Positions 33,800 through 40,933 of a stretch of DNA of 64,000 nucleotides are shown one piece after another. The translations under genes were made by a program, and so were the position numbers. This DNA comes from Stenotrophomonas sp. Ste86 (lineage in GTDB: Bacteria > Pseudomonadota > Gammaproteobacteria > Xanthomonadales > Xanthomonadaceae), in the NCBI RefSeq assembly GCF_024519465.1, contig NZ_JALJRW010000003.1, positions 57,158 through 121,157 on the forward strand, given 5' to 3'. Position 1 is the stretch's first letter, and each line of letters opens with the position of its first letter. The notes beneath the pieces were generated by a model. The model made no database searches, had not been told where the DNA came from, and was given only the letters and a program-made list of their open reading frames with translations.

Positions 33800-33893
33800 A
33801 GCTGTAATACCCCAGAGTGAATTGAGTCGCGTCCATAACTCGCACTAGACTGAATGCGCGCCCAGTATTTTCAGCTTTACTGCATTCAGCTTG

Positions 33894-33922
33894 ATCTTAA
33901 TGGGGCGACCTTTCACTGACAA
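33894..33922 (-). promoter_or_regulatory. Promoter upstream of the 562-aa gene
   Basis: On the minus strand TTGTCA (33917-33922) and TAAGAT (33894-33899) are spaced by 17 bp. The leader to the ATG at 33799 is about 88 nt and contains an 8-bp inverted repeat (33850-33857 with 33882-33889). It could serve only the cargo gene or be the late promoter, since it lies just after the early operon. Confidence 0.55.
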
Positions 33923-33957
33923 CTGGGATGAACGCAGAGTCCTAAGAGTGTGGTTGG

Positions 33958-34707
33958 CTACCTGGAGAAGAGCTTATTGCGGAATTCTCTACGCCCCTTC
34001 TCCAATGCTTCTAACAGCGTGCTGTAAGCCAGTCGATGCACACGCAGGTAGTCGACTTTACGCATGCGCGCCGCCTTCGCGGCCGAGCTCGCAGCTACCC
34101 TCCGTTCCGGCCACACGAGGTCTCGCACTGCGTCGTGGATCACAAGGCGCACGCGCCAGCGGTCAGCGGGCTCGTCGTGCCTGAGCGTCATCATCGGATC
34201 TTGGCGCAGCGCGCGAGCGACCCGCCGGTAGACCGGCCACGACAGGCGCGCCAGCGCTGCACCGTCCGCACGGGTGGCCACGGCCACAACGGTGTCCTTC
34301 GCTACCCTGTCCCGCATCAGCCCAACAGCAGCGGCGATGTCGGCGCTGCTCAACGTGGGGAGCGTGCTGCGCCCCTCGGTGGGGACCCGGTATCCACCCG
34401 ACACCAGCATGCGCGCCAGTAGTTCCAGCGCATCGCGGCCATCCACACTATCGCGAGCGGCCGCAACCCCGGGCGCTGCCGGCCGCACGGTCGATGGCAG
34501 TGCCGGAACCAATGGGGGCAACCGTACCCATGCGGACAGCGCGCGCTGTGGGGCGTCGTCACCATCGAACCAGCCGGTGTTTGCCGGGCATGCCGTACAG
34601 CCGATCCAGATGCGCGTGCGGGCGCGGTTGGCCTGCAGCTTGGCGATGCCGCCGCAGTTGGCACAGCCAGGGACAGTCGAGGGTTCAGGGGCGGGGGGCG
34701 CGGTCAC
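33958..34707 (-). CDS. Zinc-finger protein at the end of the early operon, possible late regulator
   Basis: This 249-residue protein starts at a GTG (34707) overlapping the upstream stop. Residues about 13-55 hold two CxxC pairs and the ALSAWVRL ending, resembling the Lar restriction-alleviation zinc ribbon. The C-terminal 60 residues are basic and helical (KVDYLRVHRLAYSTLLEALEKG), HTH-like. It is the last early gene before the late region, the place of the Q antiterminator in lambda, and Q also binds zinc. Both readings, Lar-like or Q-like, are inference. Confidence 0.65.
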   Translation of the reverse strand: MTAPPAPEPSTVPGCANCGGIAKLQANRARTRIWIGCTACPANTGWFDGDDAPQRALSAWVRLPPLVPALPSTVRPAAPGVAAARDSVDGRDALELLARMLVSGGYRVPTEGRSTLPTLSSADIAAAVGLMRDRVAKDTVVAVATRADGAALARLSWPVYRRVARALRQDPMMTLRHDEPADRWRVRLVIHDAVRDLVWPERRVAASSAAKAARMRKVDYLRVHRLAYSTLLEALEKGRREFRNKLFSR

Positions 34708-34856
34708 GCTGCCACCGTCTCGGGTACCAGCAGCGAAGAGCCGTCGCGCCAAACCTTCCAAGTCGAGCCGTCGACCACGCAAAGGATTGGGCCGGCCTCG
34801 TCGGCCAGGTATAGGTGATGGGATGCCTCGTCCAGGCTGGCGAAGGTTGGAATCAT
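34704..34856 (-). CDS. Small hypothetical protein (50 aa)
   Basis: This reading frame of 50 residues starts MIPTFASLDEA, with the ATG overlapping the stop of a 26-residue frame upstream and the stop overlapping the GTG of the next gene. Strand-turn pattern (ILCVVDGSTWKVWRDGS) suggests a small beta domain. The function is unknown. Start and end overlaps on both sides support it as real. Confidence 0.7.
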   Translation of the reverse strand: MIPTFASLDEASHHLYLADEAGPILCVVDGSTWKVWRDGSSLLVPETVAA

Positions 34857-34933
34857 CGGGAGTTCTCCAAGTTGCTGTCGTTGTTTGTTACCGGTGCCGG
34901 GGCCGTAGCTGCTGTGCAGTGCTTCGCCGTCAT
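34853..34933 (-). CDS. Very short translationally coupled frame (26 aa)
   Basis: The frame MTAKHCTAATAPAP... of 26 codons starts in the ATGA that ends the upstream gene and stops in the TGA that overlaps the next ATG. Such exact overlaps at both ends are hard to get by chance and match the style of every other junction in this operon. It could be a true micro-protein or only a device to pass ribosomes on. Confidence 0.5.
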   Translation of the reverse strand: MTAKHCTAATAPAPVTNNDSNLENSR

Positions 34934-35202
34934 TCGCCCCTTGCCTTGTAGCGCGTAGCCAGCTTCTCGAACTTGCCGATTTCCTGAATCTCGCGCGCGC
35001 GCACCGACGGATCGCTGGTGTCGTGGTAGCGCTGACGCGCTTCTTCCGCCATGGCGAGGGCCCATTCCTGCTTGGTCCGCTTCTTCGTCGCGCCGCGCGC
35101 ACCGCCGGTAGCAGGCGGCCCGCGACGAGCCGTGCCACAGCGTCGCGCCACTTCGTCCAGCAGGTCGTCGGTTGAGACGCCGGAAAGATCGATCGGACTC
35201 AA
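34930..35202 (-). CDS. Small helical hypothetical protein (90 aa)
   Basis: This 90-residue protein (start MSPIDLSGVS) has a helical N-terminus, a Gly/Arg/Ala-rich linker and a charged helical C-terminus (REIQEIGKFEKLATRYKARGE). It is coupled by 4-nt overlaps to the KilA-N gene upstream and the 26-residue frame downstream. No family is recognised. Confidence 0.7.
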   Translation of the reverse strand: MSPIDLSGVSTDDLLDEVARRCGTARRGPPATGGARGATKKRTKQEWALAMAEEARQRYHDTSDPSVRAREIQEIGKFEKLATRYKARGE

Positions 35203-35987
35203 CGCACCACCTCCACCGAGCGCGCGCTGCTGCTGGCCATGGCCTGGAGGTGATCACGGTTTCCCCATGCGAGATGGTGCCGGCTCAACAGGTCCGCCAG
35301 CCGTGCCAGGCCTTTTGCGGTCACCAGCACCTGGTCGCTGATTCGCTCGGTGCCATCCTCGAGCCGGATCACCGTGGCCTTGTGCTTGAGCACGCCAGAC
35401 TGGATGCGCGGCTGGTATGCCAGCCAGGCGCGCCCACCTGCCCGGCGATAGACCCACGCGTGCTGTTGCATCCAGTCGAACAGGCGTCGGGGTGGCACCT
35501 GCAGCAGCTTGGCGGCCTCGGTGACGTTGAAGGTCCCTTCCGCGTCCGCCAGCCGCTCCAGCGCATGCACCTTGGGCTGCTGAATCAGCACTTCCGCCTC
35601 GAGCGCCTCAACACGTCCCGCATAGTCCAGCAGCAGGCCGCGCAGCGTCGCGGGGTCAGCGAGGGCAGCCATCGAGGTCACCGGCGGCGCCATCACCAGT
35701 TGGTCGTATGCTCGGATGACCTTCAGGTGAAAGGCCGGGCTGATCCACATCGCGTACGCGTACACCAGCTCGCGGGCAACGAAGGTCCCGCCGCCGCGCC
35801 CCTCCAAGGTAACTACCGGAATCCCGGTAGATCGAAGTTCCGCCACCAGTTCACCGGCCGACTGCGTCGCCAGCCAGTAGCTGGGACCGTGCTTCTTCAG
35901 ACCGCCTGCCGCCTGGTGCAGATCGTTGAGGGAAAATCGCCCGTCGGCGTCGCGGCGTACCGCGGTGTTTGCGACATTCAGATTCAT
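35199..35987 (-). CDS. KilA-N domain protein with phage antirepressor C-terminus
   Basis: This 262-residue protein has an N-terminal KilA-N DNA-binding domain at residues about 1-100 (RRDADGRFSLNDLHQAAGG, then GRGGGTFVARELVYAYAMWISPAFHLKV). A C-terminal KilAC/ANT domain lies near residues 140-250 (TEAAKLLQVPPRRLFDWM, then QVLVTAKGLARLADLL). This architecture is common among phage antirepressors that antagonise the CI-type repressor. The ATG at 35987 overlaps the DUF1064 stop. Confidence 0.9.
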   Translation of the reverse strand: MNLNVANTAVRRDADGRFSLNDLHQAAGGLKKHGPSYWLATQSAGELVAELRSTGIPVVTLEGRGGGTFVARELVYAYAMWISPAFHLKVIRAYDQLVMAPPVTSMAALADPATLRGLLLDYAGRVEALEAEVLIQQPKVHALERLADAEGTFNVTEAAKLLQVPPRRLFDWMQQHAWVYRRAGGRAWLAYQPRIQSGVLKHKATVIRLEDGTERISDQVLVTAKGLARLADLLSRHHLAWGNRDHLQAMASSSARSVEVVR

Positions 35988-36484
35988 GCGAAGTGCTCCA
36001 CTTTCCAGCCGCTGCCGTCCTTCTGGACTGCCAAGAATCGGAACGGGTACATCGCCGCAGCGACCTTTACCTTGACCCGAGCGTCTTCCTCCCAGTAGCC
36101 CTTTACCTCGTGGGCCTCCAGCTCGCCGGCGGCGGTCATTACGAAGAAGTCGATGGTCAGGTGCGTGTTGCTCGCCAATTTCAGCTTCACCGACTCGAAC
36201 CGATACCACTGAATCTCACCAGCGTGCAGGCGGCGATCCAGCTCTTGGCCGTAGGCCGCCTCGGTTTTGTTCATTTCGCCCGCTACGTGGCGTGGCCGGC
36301 CACGCGCGACCTTGCCGCCAGCAGCGCCTGCATCACCCGCGGCGCCGCCCACAGGCCGGTAGGCGCGCGCTGCCGTAGTCGAATCCGCGCCGGCGGCACT
36401 TCCCCCCTTGCCCAGAAGCTTGCGCATGCCCTCGGGCATGTCGGCGGTGCTGGAGTAGCGCAGCGCACGCGCTCCCTTCTTCAT
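35984..36484 (-). CDS. DUF1064 family protein, nuclease-like fold
   Basis: This 166-residue protein has the DUF1064 core at residues about 70-166: NKTEAAYGQELDRR, HLTIDFFVMTAAGELEAHEVKGYW, then VKVKVAAAMYP. The Glu...Asp...ExK arrangement (DFF and HEVKG) resembles PD-(D/E)XK nucleases, and DUF1064 proteins have been placed in that fold. The N-terminal 60 residues are low-complexity. It may act on recombination or Holliday-type structures. Confidence 0.82.
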   Translation of the reverse strand: MKKGARALRYSSTADMPEGMRKLLGKGGSAAGADSTTAARAYRPVGGAAGDAGAAGGKVARGRPRHVAGEMNKTEAAYGQELDRRLHAGEIQWYRFESVKLKLASNTHLTIDFFVMTAAGELEAHEVKGYWEEDARVKVKVAAAMYPFRFLAVQKDGSGWKVEHFA

Positions 36485-37005
36485 GGGCGCGGCTCCACTA
36501 CCTGCAGCACCCGCTTCATGCGGTCCCGGAGGGCGTCCCACTCTTGCCGCGCCTTCTCCATCGCCGCAGCGTGCTCGCGCTCTCGCTCACTGATCCACGT
36601 CTCCAGCTCGATCTGCATGAAAGCCAGGCGCTGGTCCAGGGATAGGGTCTTGAACGGCGATGGCGCGGCCTGATCGGTCGTGCCGCTGTTGGCGAGGTGC
36701 GCAGCCGGCGACCGGGGCACCATCACGACGAGCTCGCCGCGCGCTGCCCACACCGGTACACCACGGCCGTCCCGAGGGCTGTGCTTATTGTTCCGCCGTT
36801 CAACGTGGCCCAGACCATCCAGTTCGCGCAGCAGCCCGGCAACGGCCGCTGTGGATGCGATCAAGGCCTCGCGCGGATGGCCGGCATCGAGCGCCACCAT
36901 GCCCATCTGCTCCAGCAGCTCCGGCGCCGTGCATTCGCCGGCAACAGCGAGGCAGTAGCGTGCCAAGGCGCGGTGGTACTGGCGAAGCGCGTCGGGAGTG
37001 ATCAT
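36481..37005 (-). CDS. Hypothetical early protein (174 aa)
   Basis: This protein is helical at its start (PDALRQYHRALARYCLAVAGE), has a winged-helix-like middle (ALIASTAAVAGLLRELDGLGHVERR) and ends in a coiled coil (EREREHAAAMEKARQEWDALRDRM). The middle part could bind DNA. It lies directly after the P-like gene, with 4-nt overlaps on both sides. I cannot name the family. Confidence 0.72.
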   Translation of the reverse strand: MITPDALRQYHRALARYCLAVAGECTAPELLEQMGMVALDAGHPREALIASTAAVAGLLRELDGLGHVERRNNKHSPRDGRGVPVWAARGELVVMVPRSPAAHLANSGTTDQAAPSPFKTLSLDQRLAFMQIELETWISEREREHAAAMEKARQEWDALRDRMKRVLQVVEPRP

Positions 37006-37706
37006 GCGTCGCTCCCTGCGGCGGCCATCTTGCCGGTCGCCGGCCTGCTGTCGGTATCGGGGGCGGCAGGACGGTGGCGACCGAACATTGCGTCGATTGC
37101 GCTGGCGGCTTCGGCGACGGTCTCCGGCTTTGCCAGCTTTTCCTTCGGCGGCAGCGGGTCGGTCTTCTCGGCCGCCAGCCTCAACGCAGGAGGCGGCACG
37201 GTCAGCTGGCCAGCCATCACGCCCTGACGCACGAACTCGTAGGTTTCGCGCAGCAAGTGATCGCCCTGCTCGGCGCTGCTCGTCTCCAGGCGGTGGGTGT
37301 CGATGTACTGCCAGACCAGCACGGTGAATCCGCTACGCTCGCCATTCAACCTCAGCTCGAGCTTTACCTGTGCCAGTGACGGGATGCCCAGGCAGCGCGC
37401 GCGGAACGTCGGCAGCGACGGCGGCCAGCCATCAGCACCGGCAACGCATGCCTCGATGCCGGCAACGATCTGCTCCTGGTTCAACCCGGCGAGGCCGCGA
37501 GCCCAGGTGGTGCCGGCGCCCTTCGATGGATCAACGCCGAAGTCACGGGTGAACCGCGCGCCATACACGTCTGCGAGCGCCACCCACAGCCCTTCAATCA
37601 GCTCCATCGAACAGGGGCCCGGCTGCGCCGGCGCTGCGTGCATCGCGGCGCCTTGCGATCGAAGCTCGGACCTTTTCGCCGGGAGAGAGGTTGTGATCGG
37701 CTGCAT
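37002..37706 (-). CDS. Replication protein P-like (helicase loader)
   Basis: This 234-residue protein is the length of lambda P (233). It has the P-like region LIEGLWVALADVYGARFTRDFG, then LNQEQIVAGIEACV and PPSLPTFRARCL, seen in phage replication P proteins that bring host DnaB to the origin. I chose the ATG at 37706 because GGAGG lies 5 nt upstream. This makes it overlap the O-like gene by 113 nt, more than any other junction; an ATG at 37607 would reduce that. Confidence 0.82.
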   Translation of the reverse strand: MQPITTSLPAKRSELRSQGAAMHAAPAQPGPCSMELIEGLWVALADVYGARFTRDFGVDPSKGAGTTWARGLAGLNQEQIVAGIEACVAGADGWPPSLPTFRARCLGIPSLAQVKLELRLNGERSGFTVLVWQYIDTHRLETSSAEQGDHLLRETYEFVRQGVMAGQLTVPPPALRLAAEKTDPLPPKEKLAKPETVAEAASAIDAMFGRHRPAAPDTDSRPATGKMAAAGSDA

Positions 37707-38460
37707 GGGTTCCTCCGTGGGTACGAGATTGGTTGGGTGCATCACGCTCGAGCCACGCGGCTTCGAAGCCTTGCCAGTTGCGGTTGCAGCATTTCTTGAG
37801 GCAGTCGTCGACGGAGAAGCCCATCGCCTTGGCTTGGTGGAGTTCAGCGCCGAAACTCTCGAGCACCGTCGGTGTAACCGGTGCGCGGCGCTGGCGTCGC
37901 AGCTGCAGCCAATCGGCCAGCACCTGGGAGGACGGCGGGTTAGGCCAGGACGAGAAATCGAGATCGGGCGGCTGCGCGCTGGGCGCGCTCGCGCGTTTCC
38001 TTTGCTTCTTTGGTTCTATTACTGGTTGTATTCCTGGTTCCTGTGCACCTGATTCACTACCCCCGTGAACGTCGTTCACTACCTTCGGAACGTCGTTCAC
38101 TACCCCCCGTGCATTTGGTTCACCACCCTGGTGAACCTGATTCACCACCAAATACGGGTCATCCGCAGGTGCCTTCGGCTCGGCTTGGATGCCAACGTGG
38201 AAGTTCAGCAGGTACTGATTCGGCAGTCGCACGTTCCCGTTCGCCCGCGATAGAACGGTGATGTATCCAGCTTCAGCCAGGCGGCTGATTTGGTCGATCA
38301 CCGACCGACGTGTCAGCCCACAGTCTTCTGCCAGTTTGTCGTGGCTTGGCCTGCACTGCCCTGTGTCCTTGTTGTGCCGCTCGGCCAGCATGAGCAGGAC
38401 GAGCTTCTGGGTGCTGGATACGCGCTGGCGCGCCGCCCATGCGAAAGCATCAAAACTCAT
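37594..38460 (-). CDS. Replication initiator O-like protein with wHTH, containing the origin
   Basis: This 288-residue protein has an N-terminal winged helix (residues about 15-75, HDKLAEDCGLTRRSVIDQISRLAEAG) that should bind the origin. The central part (residues about 105-140) is encoded by five iterons and reads as repeated VVN(D/Q)V. The C-terminal half carries a helical region (TPTVLESFGAELHQAKAMG, then DCLKKCCNRNWQGF) that probably contacts the P-like protein. The arrangement of an initiator containing its own origin is that of lambda O. Confidence 0.88.
   Translation of the reverse strand: MSFDAFAWAARQRVSSTQKLVLLMLAERHNKDTGQCRPSHDKLAEDCGLTRRSVIDQISRLAEAGYITVLSRANGNVRLPNQYLLNFHVGIQAEPKAPADDPYLVVNQVHQGGEPNARGVVNDVPKVVNDVHGGSESGAQEPGIQPVIEPKKQRKRASAPSAQPPDLDFSSWPNPPSSQVLADWLQLRRQRRAPVTPTVLESFGAELHQAKAMGFSVDDCLKKCCNRNWQGFEAAWLERDAPNQSRTHGGTHAADHNLSPGEKVRASIARRRDARSAGAAGPLFDGAD
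38053..38149. other. Replication origin: five iterons inside the O-like gene
   Basis: TTCACYACC occurs at 38053, 38075, 38096, 38119 and 38141, spaced 22, 21, 23 and 22 bp, about two helical turns. Several units form dyads with GTGAAC, including GGTTCACC (38117-38124) with GGTGAACC (38130-38137). A T-rich, less GC-rich stretch at about 38000-38045 lies downstream in the O direction, as the unwinding region does in lambda. Confidence 0.82.
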
Positions 38461-38771
38461 GCGCGCTGCTCGCTCGACAACGCCGCCAGGTCGAGCCCAT
38501 ATGTCTCGGCGAGCGCACTCCGCCAGCGAAAGGCCGTAGCTCGGCTCACTCGGAAACGGCTGATGATCTGTTCAACGGACGGGAACTGATCCAGCTCCAC
38601 CGCCCACCGGGTGAATATCATCACGATCCGGGTCTGCGTATACCCGACCAGCGCATGCTGTGGGCGGTGCGCGCGCGGCGGTGCCGCGGCGACGCCGACC
38701 ACATCGCTCTCACTGAAGGATGCGGGGCACGCATCAGTGAGGCGCGTCCCCAAGGAAGACATCAGGCTCAC
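38457..38771 (-). CDS. Small HTH protein (104 aa), first of a tandem pair
   Basis: This protein has a C-terminal helix-turn-helix (SVEQIISRFRVSRATAFRWRSAL) and a low-complexity N-terminus. The ATG at 38771 overlaps the upstream stop, and its stop overlaps the O-like ATG. Its HTH resembles that of the next upstream gene (FPVSKATGYRWYRML), so the two look like diverged copies. It is probably a DNA-binding early regulator. Confidence 0.75.
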   Translation of the reverse strand: MSLMSSLGTRLTDACPASFSESDVVGVAAAPPRAHRPQHALVGYTQTRIVMIFTRWAVELDQFPSVEQIISRFRVSRATAFRWRSALAETYGLDLAALSSEQRA

Positions 38772-39097
38772 GGCTCAACGCCTCCCGCCACGTCCCCTGC
38801 CCTCGCACGGCCAACGGCCGGCAAATCGAACTGGAGCGGTCGATCGCCCGGCCTGGGCGCAGCTTCCTGATGCTCGGCCACCAGCATTCGATACCAGCGG
38901 TAGCCAGTCGCCTTGGACACCGGAAAGCGCTTGCGCAGCGCCTCGACAGTGATCGGGCCGGCATGCGACCTCGCCCAGATCACCACATCGGCATAGGGCA
39001 GCACCTGCAGCACGTTGCGAGCCTCGCTCAGTGCGATTCCGTCTCGCTCCAGCGCGCGCATGACCTGAAGCGTCTGCTCGATCGCGTGCGCGCTCAT
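38768..39097 (-). CDS. Small HTH protein (109 aa), second of a tandem pair
   Basis: This protein starts MSAHAIEQTLQVMR at the ATG overlapping the upstream stop. It has helical residues 1-40 and an HTH at about 50-75 (VEALRKRFPVSKATGYRWYRML). The longer frame to 39238 lies in the upstream gene. Similarity to the gene at 38457 suggests duplication. It might fill the role of a CII-like or replication-control regulator; nothing in the sequence decides it. Confidence 0.75.
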   Translation of the reverse strand: MSAHAIEQTLQVMRALERDGIALSEARNVLQVLPYADVVIWARSHAGPITVEALRKRFPVSKATGYRWYRMLVAEHQEAAPRPGDRPLQFDLPAVGRARAGDVAGGVEP

Positions 39098-39699
39098 CGT
39101 GCGCTCCCGGAGACGACCCGCATCGGCTGCATTTGCTGCAGGTGGCCATCGACGTAGCAGGCCATGGTCTGCACCTCGGCCAGAAGATCGGCCAGTTCCC
39201 GCCTCGCCTTGCGCAACTCCGGGATGTCCTGCGGGCACACCTTCCCATCCTCGAGGACGTTGGACAGCGCCTGGAGGGTATGCCCGAATTCGACGGACAT
39301 CCGGGCCACGCCGAGCACACCGGCCTGCGCTTCCATCTGCGGCGCACGTGCGCCTAGGAACCCATACCGCTGGGCCAGCTCACGGGCGCAGTCGTCGCTC
39401 CACGGCTGCGGCAGCGCCTGAATCCATGCTTCTTCCAGGTCGACAGGCAGTTTCACCGTGCCGGTGCGGAACCGCGCGATCAGCTGCGCGTTCGCCTTCT
39501 GGGCCTTCTCGATGGAGTCGACGCAGGTGCCCGCGTGAAACGCGATAACGCGCTCATTCGGGGCAACGGTGGCCATGTACTGATCTGCCACCGCCTGGGC
39601 GAAGCTGGCATCGGTGTGGTGGCTGTTTCGGATGCTCTCGGTGGTGTATCGGAACACCACCGACGACCGCGGTTCTTGGAACTGAGGTTCCGGCTTCAT
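39094..39699 (-). CDS. Unrecognised early protein (201 aa)
   Basis: This 201-residue protein, helical throughout, starts MKPEPQFQEPRSS after a GAGGTG ribosome site. Features include the NERVIAFHAGTCVDSIEKAQKANAQLIARFR segment, with basic C-terminal helices. It lies near the cro end of the early operon, the place of CII in lambda, but shows no clear CII similarity. It is coupled by 4-nt overlaps to both neighbours. Confidence 0.75.
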   Translation of the reverse strand: MKPEPQFQEPRSSVVFRYTTESIRNSHHTDASFAQAVADQYMATVAPNERVIAFHAGTCVDSIEKAQKANAQLIARFRTGTVKLPVDLEEAWIQALPQPWSDDCARELAQRYGFLGARAPQMEAQAGVLGVARMSVEFGHTLQALSNVLEDGKVCPQDIPELRKARRELADLLAEVQTMACYVDGHLQQMQPMRVVSGSAR

Positions 39700-39854
39700 T
39701 TACGCACCTCGGGAGGCGATGCAAGCTGTCGGCCATGGATAGGAAGACAGGTGACTGGGATGTCAGAGGAACTCAAGGCAGTGGCGCTGCCCGGGCGGCG
39801 CCGCGCGCTGGCCTCGTGGCCGGCGCGGGAAGGCCGCGCGAGCAGCGGTTTCAT
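39696..39854 (-). CDS. Overlooked 52-aa gene coupled to cro
   Basis: The frame starts at an ATG that shares its first base with the cro stop (TGATG) and ends at a TGA overlapping the next ATG. It is open for 52 codons and reads MKPLLARPSRAGHEAS..., later SSSDIPVTCLPIHGRQLA and ending PPEVRK. The Arg/Ser-rich N-terminus and the CLPIHG patch give no family. Exact overlap on both sides matches all other junctions in this operon, so I take it as real. Confidence 0.65.
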   Translation of the reverse strand: MKPLLARPSRAGHEASARRRPGSATALSSSDIPVTCLPIHGRQLASPPEVRK

Positions 39855-40111
39855 CAGCAGGTCTCGACCGGGACAATCCGGTCCGAATCAGGGTCGGGCT
39901 CTACCGGGTCCCCAAAAATGTCCGGCCGCAACTCGTTCCGCGACACGACGCCGGAGCTGCTTTCGTCCAGACGCCGGGCCAGCGCCCCGTCGAAGCGCTG
40001 CTTCTTGCTCAATGCCTTGCGCAGGTAGCCGATGGTGGTGCCGGCCCGGACTGCGTAAGCAGCCTGTTCATCCGGGGTCAAAGTGCCCAAGTAGGTTCGA
40101 AGAGTGTCCAT
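39854..40111 (-). CDS. Cro-like HTH repressor (YdaS/Cro group)
   Basis: This 85-residue protein starts MDTLRTYLGTLTPDEQAAYAV and has the YdaS/Cro-type HTH at residues about 5-60 (TTIGYLRKALSKKQRFDGALARRLDE). I chose the ATG at 40111, as the promoter -10 (40120-40125) covers the upstream ATG. Transcription should start at about 40113, so the message is nearly leaderless. It is divergent from the CI-like repressor across three operators. Confidence 0.85.
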   Translation of the reverse strand: MDTLRTYLGTLTPDEQAAYAVRAGTTIGYLRKALSKKQRFDGALARRLDESSSGVVSRNELRPDIFGDPVEPDPDSDRIVPVETC

Positions 40112-40119
40112 GGGCAGGA

Positions 40120-40175
40120 ACAATACCCGCAGGTAACGTTCATTTCAATACCTGTAGGCAATTTACTTGCAGGTA
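40120..40175. promoter_or_regulatory. Right operator region: early promoter with three operators
   Basis: Imperfect palindromes of TACCTGCAGGTA type lie at 40124-40135, 40149-40160 and 40164-40175. On the minus strand TTGAAA (40143-40148), 17 bp, then TATTGT (40120-40125) form the cro promoter, covered by the first operator and adjoining the second. A weak plus-strand repressor promoter may be TTCATT (40139-40144) and TTTACT (40162-40167), also 17 bp apart. The arrangement is that of a CI/Cro switch. Confidence 0.8.
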
Positions 40176-40190
40176 ACGGAATCGTCGAAT

Positions 40191-40868
40191 ATGGGTATGG
40201 ATAAGTACGAAGCGCGGCGCGCTGCCCTAAAAGAACTAGTGGATGGCCTTGGTCGCGGTGGCATAGCCGCCGTGGCAGGCCGCATTGGCAAAGATGCGAG
40301 CTACGTTTCTCGAATGTTGTACGGGCCCGAGAAGGCGGGCCGAAAGCGAATTGGCGAAGACGTCCTTGCGCAACTAGGTGATGCGTTTCCCGATCACTTT
40401 AGTGAGCTCCTTGTTGCTTCGTCCTTCTCATCGAATGCGACGCCTCCCGGTTATGTTCGCTTTCAACTATTGGAAGGTGCTGCTGGTATGGGGATTGGGG
40501 TGGTCAACCAGGACTATCCGGAGGTCATGCAGGTGATGGAGGTCGCCGAATGGGAAGTCAGGCGCAAGCTTGGCTTCTTGCCTCGAGAAGGTCGTATCCA
40601 GATCATCACTGGGCGAGGCCCTTCAATGCGACCAAAGATCGAAGATGGCGACATCGTCTGGATCGACACAGCATGTGACTACTTCGACGGAGATGACTAC
40701 TACCTGATCAGCTACAACGGTGAAACACAGATCAAGATGCTGCAGAAGCGCATCGACGGGATGTATGTCGTCAGCGCAAACCCCGAATTCAAGGAGTGGC
40801 GCTGCGATGTTGAGGATCTCAAGATTCGAGGAAAGGCGCTTGTGCATGCCGGCTTTAGACGCTTCTAG
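40191..40868 (+). CDS. CI-like prophage repressor (HTH plus S24 peptidase)
   Basis: This 225-residue repressor has an N-terminal HTH (residues about 8-65, with IGKDASYVSRMLYGPEKAGR) and an S24 domain. The probable cleavage bond is Ala98-Gly99 in EGAAGMG, with Ser145 in RGPSMRP and Lys182 in ETQIKML, 37 residues apart. It keeps lysogeny and should cut itself when RecA is active. The ATG at 40191 (or 40197) is preferred over 40167, which lies in an operator. It is followed by a secreted-protein gene. Confidence 0.93.
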   Translation: MGMDKYEARRAALKELVDGLGRGGIAAVAGRIGKDASYVSRMLYGPEKAGRKRIGEDVLAQLGDAFPDHFSELLVASSFSSNATPPGYVRFQLLEGAAGMGIGVVNQDYPEVMQVMEVAEWEVRRKLGFLPREGRIQIITGRGPSMRPKIEDGDIVWIDTACDYFDGDDYYLISYNGETQIKMLQKRIDGMYVVSANPEFKEWRCDVEDLKIRGKALVHAGFRRF

Positions 40869-40933
40869 CATCTAAGGCCAGGCTCTTGTCGACACGTGTT
40901 CATGCCAGGAATGGCCAACTGCGAGTGACGTTT

